Positions 63,114 through 64,000 of a DNA stretch of 64,000 nt are shown here, piece after piece. The stretch is from positions 277,712 through 341,711 of the forward strand of contig QRFJ01000057.1 of assembly GCA_006176705.1 (NCBI GenBank), given 5' to 3'. The number at the start of each line of letters is the position of its first letter. Positions within the stretch are counted from its first letter, which is position 1. The notes under the pieces were generated by a model. That model was not told the origin of the DNA and searched no databases. It was given only the letters and a program-made list of their open reading frames with translations. Origin of the DNA: Cocos nucifera (Eukaryota; Streptophyta; Magnoliopsida; Arecales; Arecaceae). The position numbers and the translations under genes are program-made.

Positions 63114-64000
63114 GTAAGACTCTCCGATTCTTTCTTTTTCTTGGATTTTCTTGCTGTCACTTCCTATATCTCGGATTTCTTTTACTTTTGTGCTGTTATT
63201 GGGATTGGATTGTTGGATAACCTTTTCACGTGAAAGAAAGTTGATTCTTGGATTTAAAGTACTTTTGTCGTTCTTGATTTCTTTGGAAGAAGACGAGGTT
63301 GTTAGTTTTTTTTCTTTGGGACAGGGATTGGTTGGGATTGAACGGGTATTTGAGATATGACCTGGTATTGGGATATGTTTCCTGGTTATGTAGTTTGAGT
63401 AATCTGTCTTCAACAAAGAAATTTTCTTTCACAGCATCAACACACCGGAATAATACGTACGTTTCAAATGTTTTATTGTGGTTGTTGCAAACCCTGTTCC
63501 TGTTGCCTAATTCGTAGACAAAGCGAATGATTGGATCAGAAGCTGAGCTGTTCCTGGAAATTGGATGGAAAGTTAGAGAGAGATATTGTCATGTTGACCC
63601 TTTCATCTCCTTGTTCGCATATAGCCAAACTCGCAAAGAATATGTGGATTTGACGCGACCTTCTTGTCCTATCCTGTGCAAAAGCTTTCCAAAAATATGA
63701 CATTTATAAATTCAAAGATTCCACTCGCTCAACAATTTAACGACTTAACCATGTGTACACCTCTCTTGACACCTGCCCTCTGGGGGTGCTGTGCATAAAC
63801 TTCCTCTACTTCAGCCTTAATTTTTGCTAATTATCTTGCATCTATCTCTGGAACCCAACTACCACCATGCTTATGTTTAATTACATGGGACATAATTATG
63901 TTCCATTCTTGAAAGATGGTCTTATTACTATTGTTCAAAATGTAGTTATAGATGTTAAGAATTCCGCCAAAGTTCTGGTATTATAACTGAATGTTTGATA
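63114..64000 (+). other. Probable first intron of the right-edge gene
   Basis: T-rich sequence typical of plant introns follows the donor at 63114. A possible acceptor (TTTCTTTCACAG at 63425-63434) exists, but no downstream coding exon with recognisable content follows before the window ends. Confidence 0.4.

Noticed and set aside
1..64000. CRISPR arrays, operons, prophage, tRNA or rRNA genes
   Set aside because: All genes are intron-bearing plant nuclear genes. The tandem repeats seen are micro- and minisatellites without spacer structure, and no tRNA or rRNA signature was recognised.
1..64000. Functional clustering of CSI3, OGG1, SWI3C and RFC4
   Set aside because: OGG1 and RFC4 both act on DNA, but they are on opposite strands, far apart and separated by a chromatin gene. 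Neighbourhood looks incidental.

Overview
This is a stretch of plant nuclear genome. It is AT-rich, with intron-bearing genes, GC-rich 5' exons (strongest in OGG1), kilobase-scale introns and many small transposon relics. The proteins and base composition look monocot. A palm is my best guess, but that is inference and nothing in the window proves the species. No prokaryotic, organellar or viral gene was seen, and no tRNA, rRNA or CRISPR array.

Four complete protein genes can be assembled exon by exon, with every junction GT/AG and every phase closing. (1) Minus strand, 1319-17560: a CELLULOSE SYNTHASE INTERACTIVE 3-type giant armadillo-repeat/C2 protein (2138 aa, 6 coding exons). (2) Plus strand, 29427-33868: 8-oxoguanine DNA glycosylase OGG1 (397 aa, 3 exons). 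(3) Minus strand, 35486-46921: the SWI/SNF core subunit SWI3C (780 aa, 9 exons, including a 34-nt first coding exon). (4) Minus strand, 50505-56707: a small replication factor C subunit, RFC4 in Arabidopsis naming (341 aa, 12 exons). A fifth gene probably starts at the right edge on the plus strand: a TATA box at 62833 and a CT-rich leader exon with a good splice donor at 63114, with its coding part outside or unresolved.

Between and inside these genes lie transposon relics. Two hAT-like non-autonomous elements have perfect 8-bp target duplications (25497-26029 and 57993-58968). A Tourist/Harbinger-like MITE with TAA duplications sits in an RFC4 intron (52850-53457). A long-terminal-inverted-repeat (MULE-like) element of about 1.6 kb lies in a CSI3 intron (4733-6336). 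A 41-bp minisatellite is carried inside a terminal-inverted-repeat-like element upstream of SWI3C (47473-48280). A decayed Ty1/copia pol fragment and a 131-bp tandem duplication lie in the 6.2-kb SWI3C intron, with two of three copies of a GGTACCG-rich palindromic repeat. An LTR-like fragment is split by the second hAT element. The long intergenic stretch 18.7-29.3 kb holds no gene I can support.

The four genes have unrelated jobs: cellulose synthase-microtubule linkage, base excision repair, chromatin remodelling, and clamp loading. I see no operon-like or cluster logic. I found no undescribed multi-gene system. The most notable points are the AUG-UAG-AUG arrangement at the 5' end of OGG1 with an alternative transit-peptide-like N-terminus, the hidden micro-exon start of SWI3C, an in-frame retainable SWI3C intron, and the set of transposons with legible insertion footprints.
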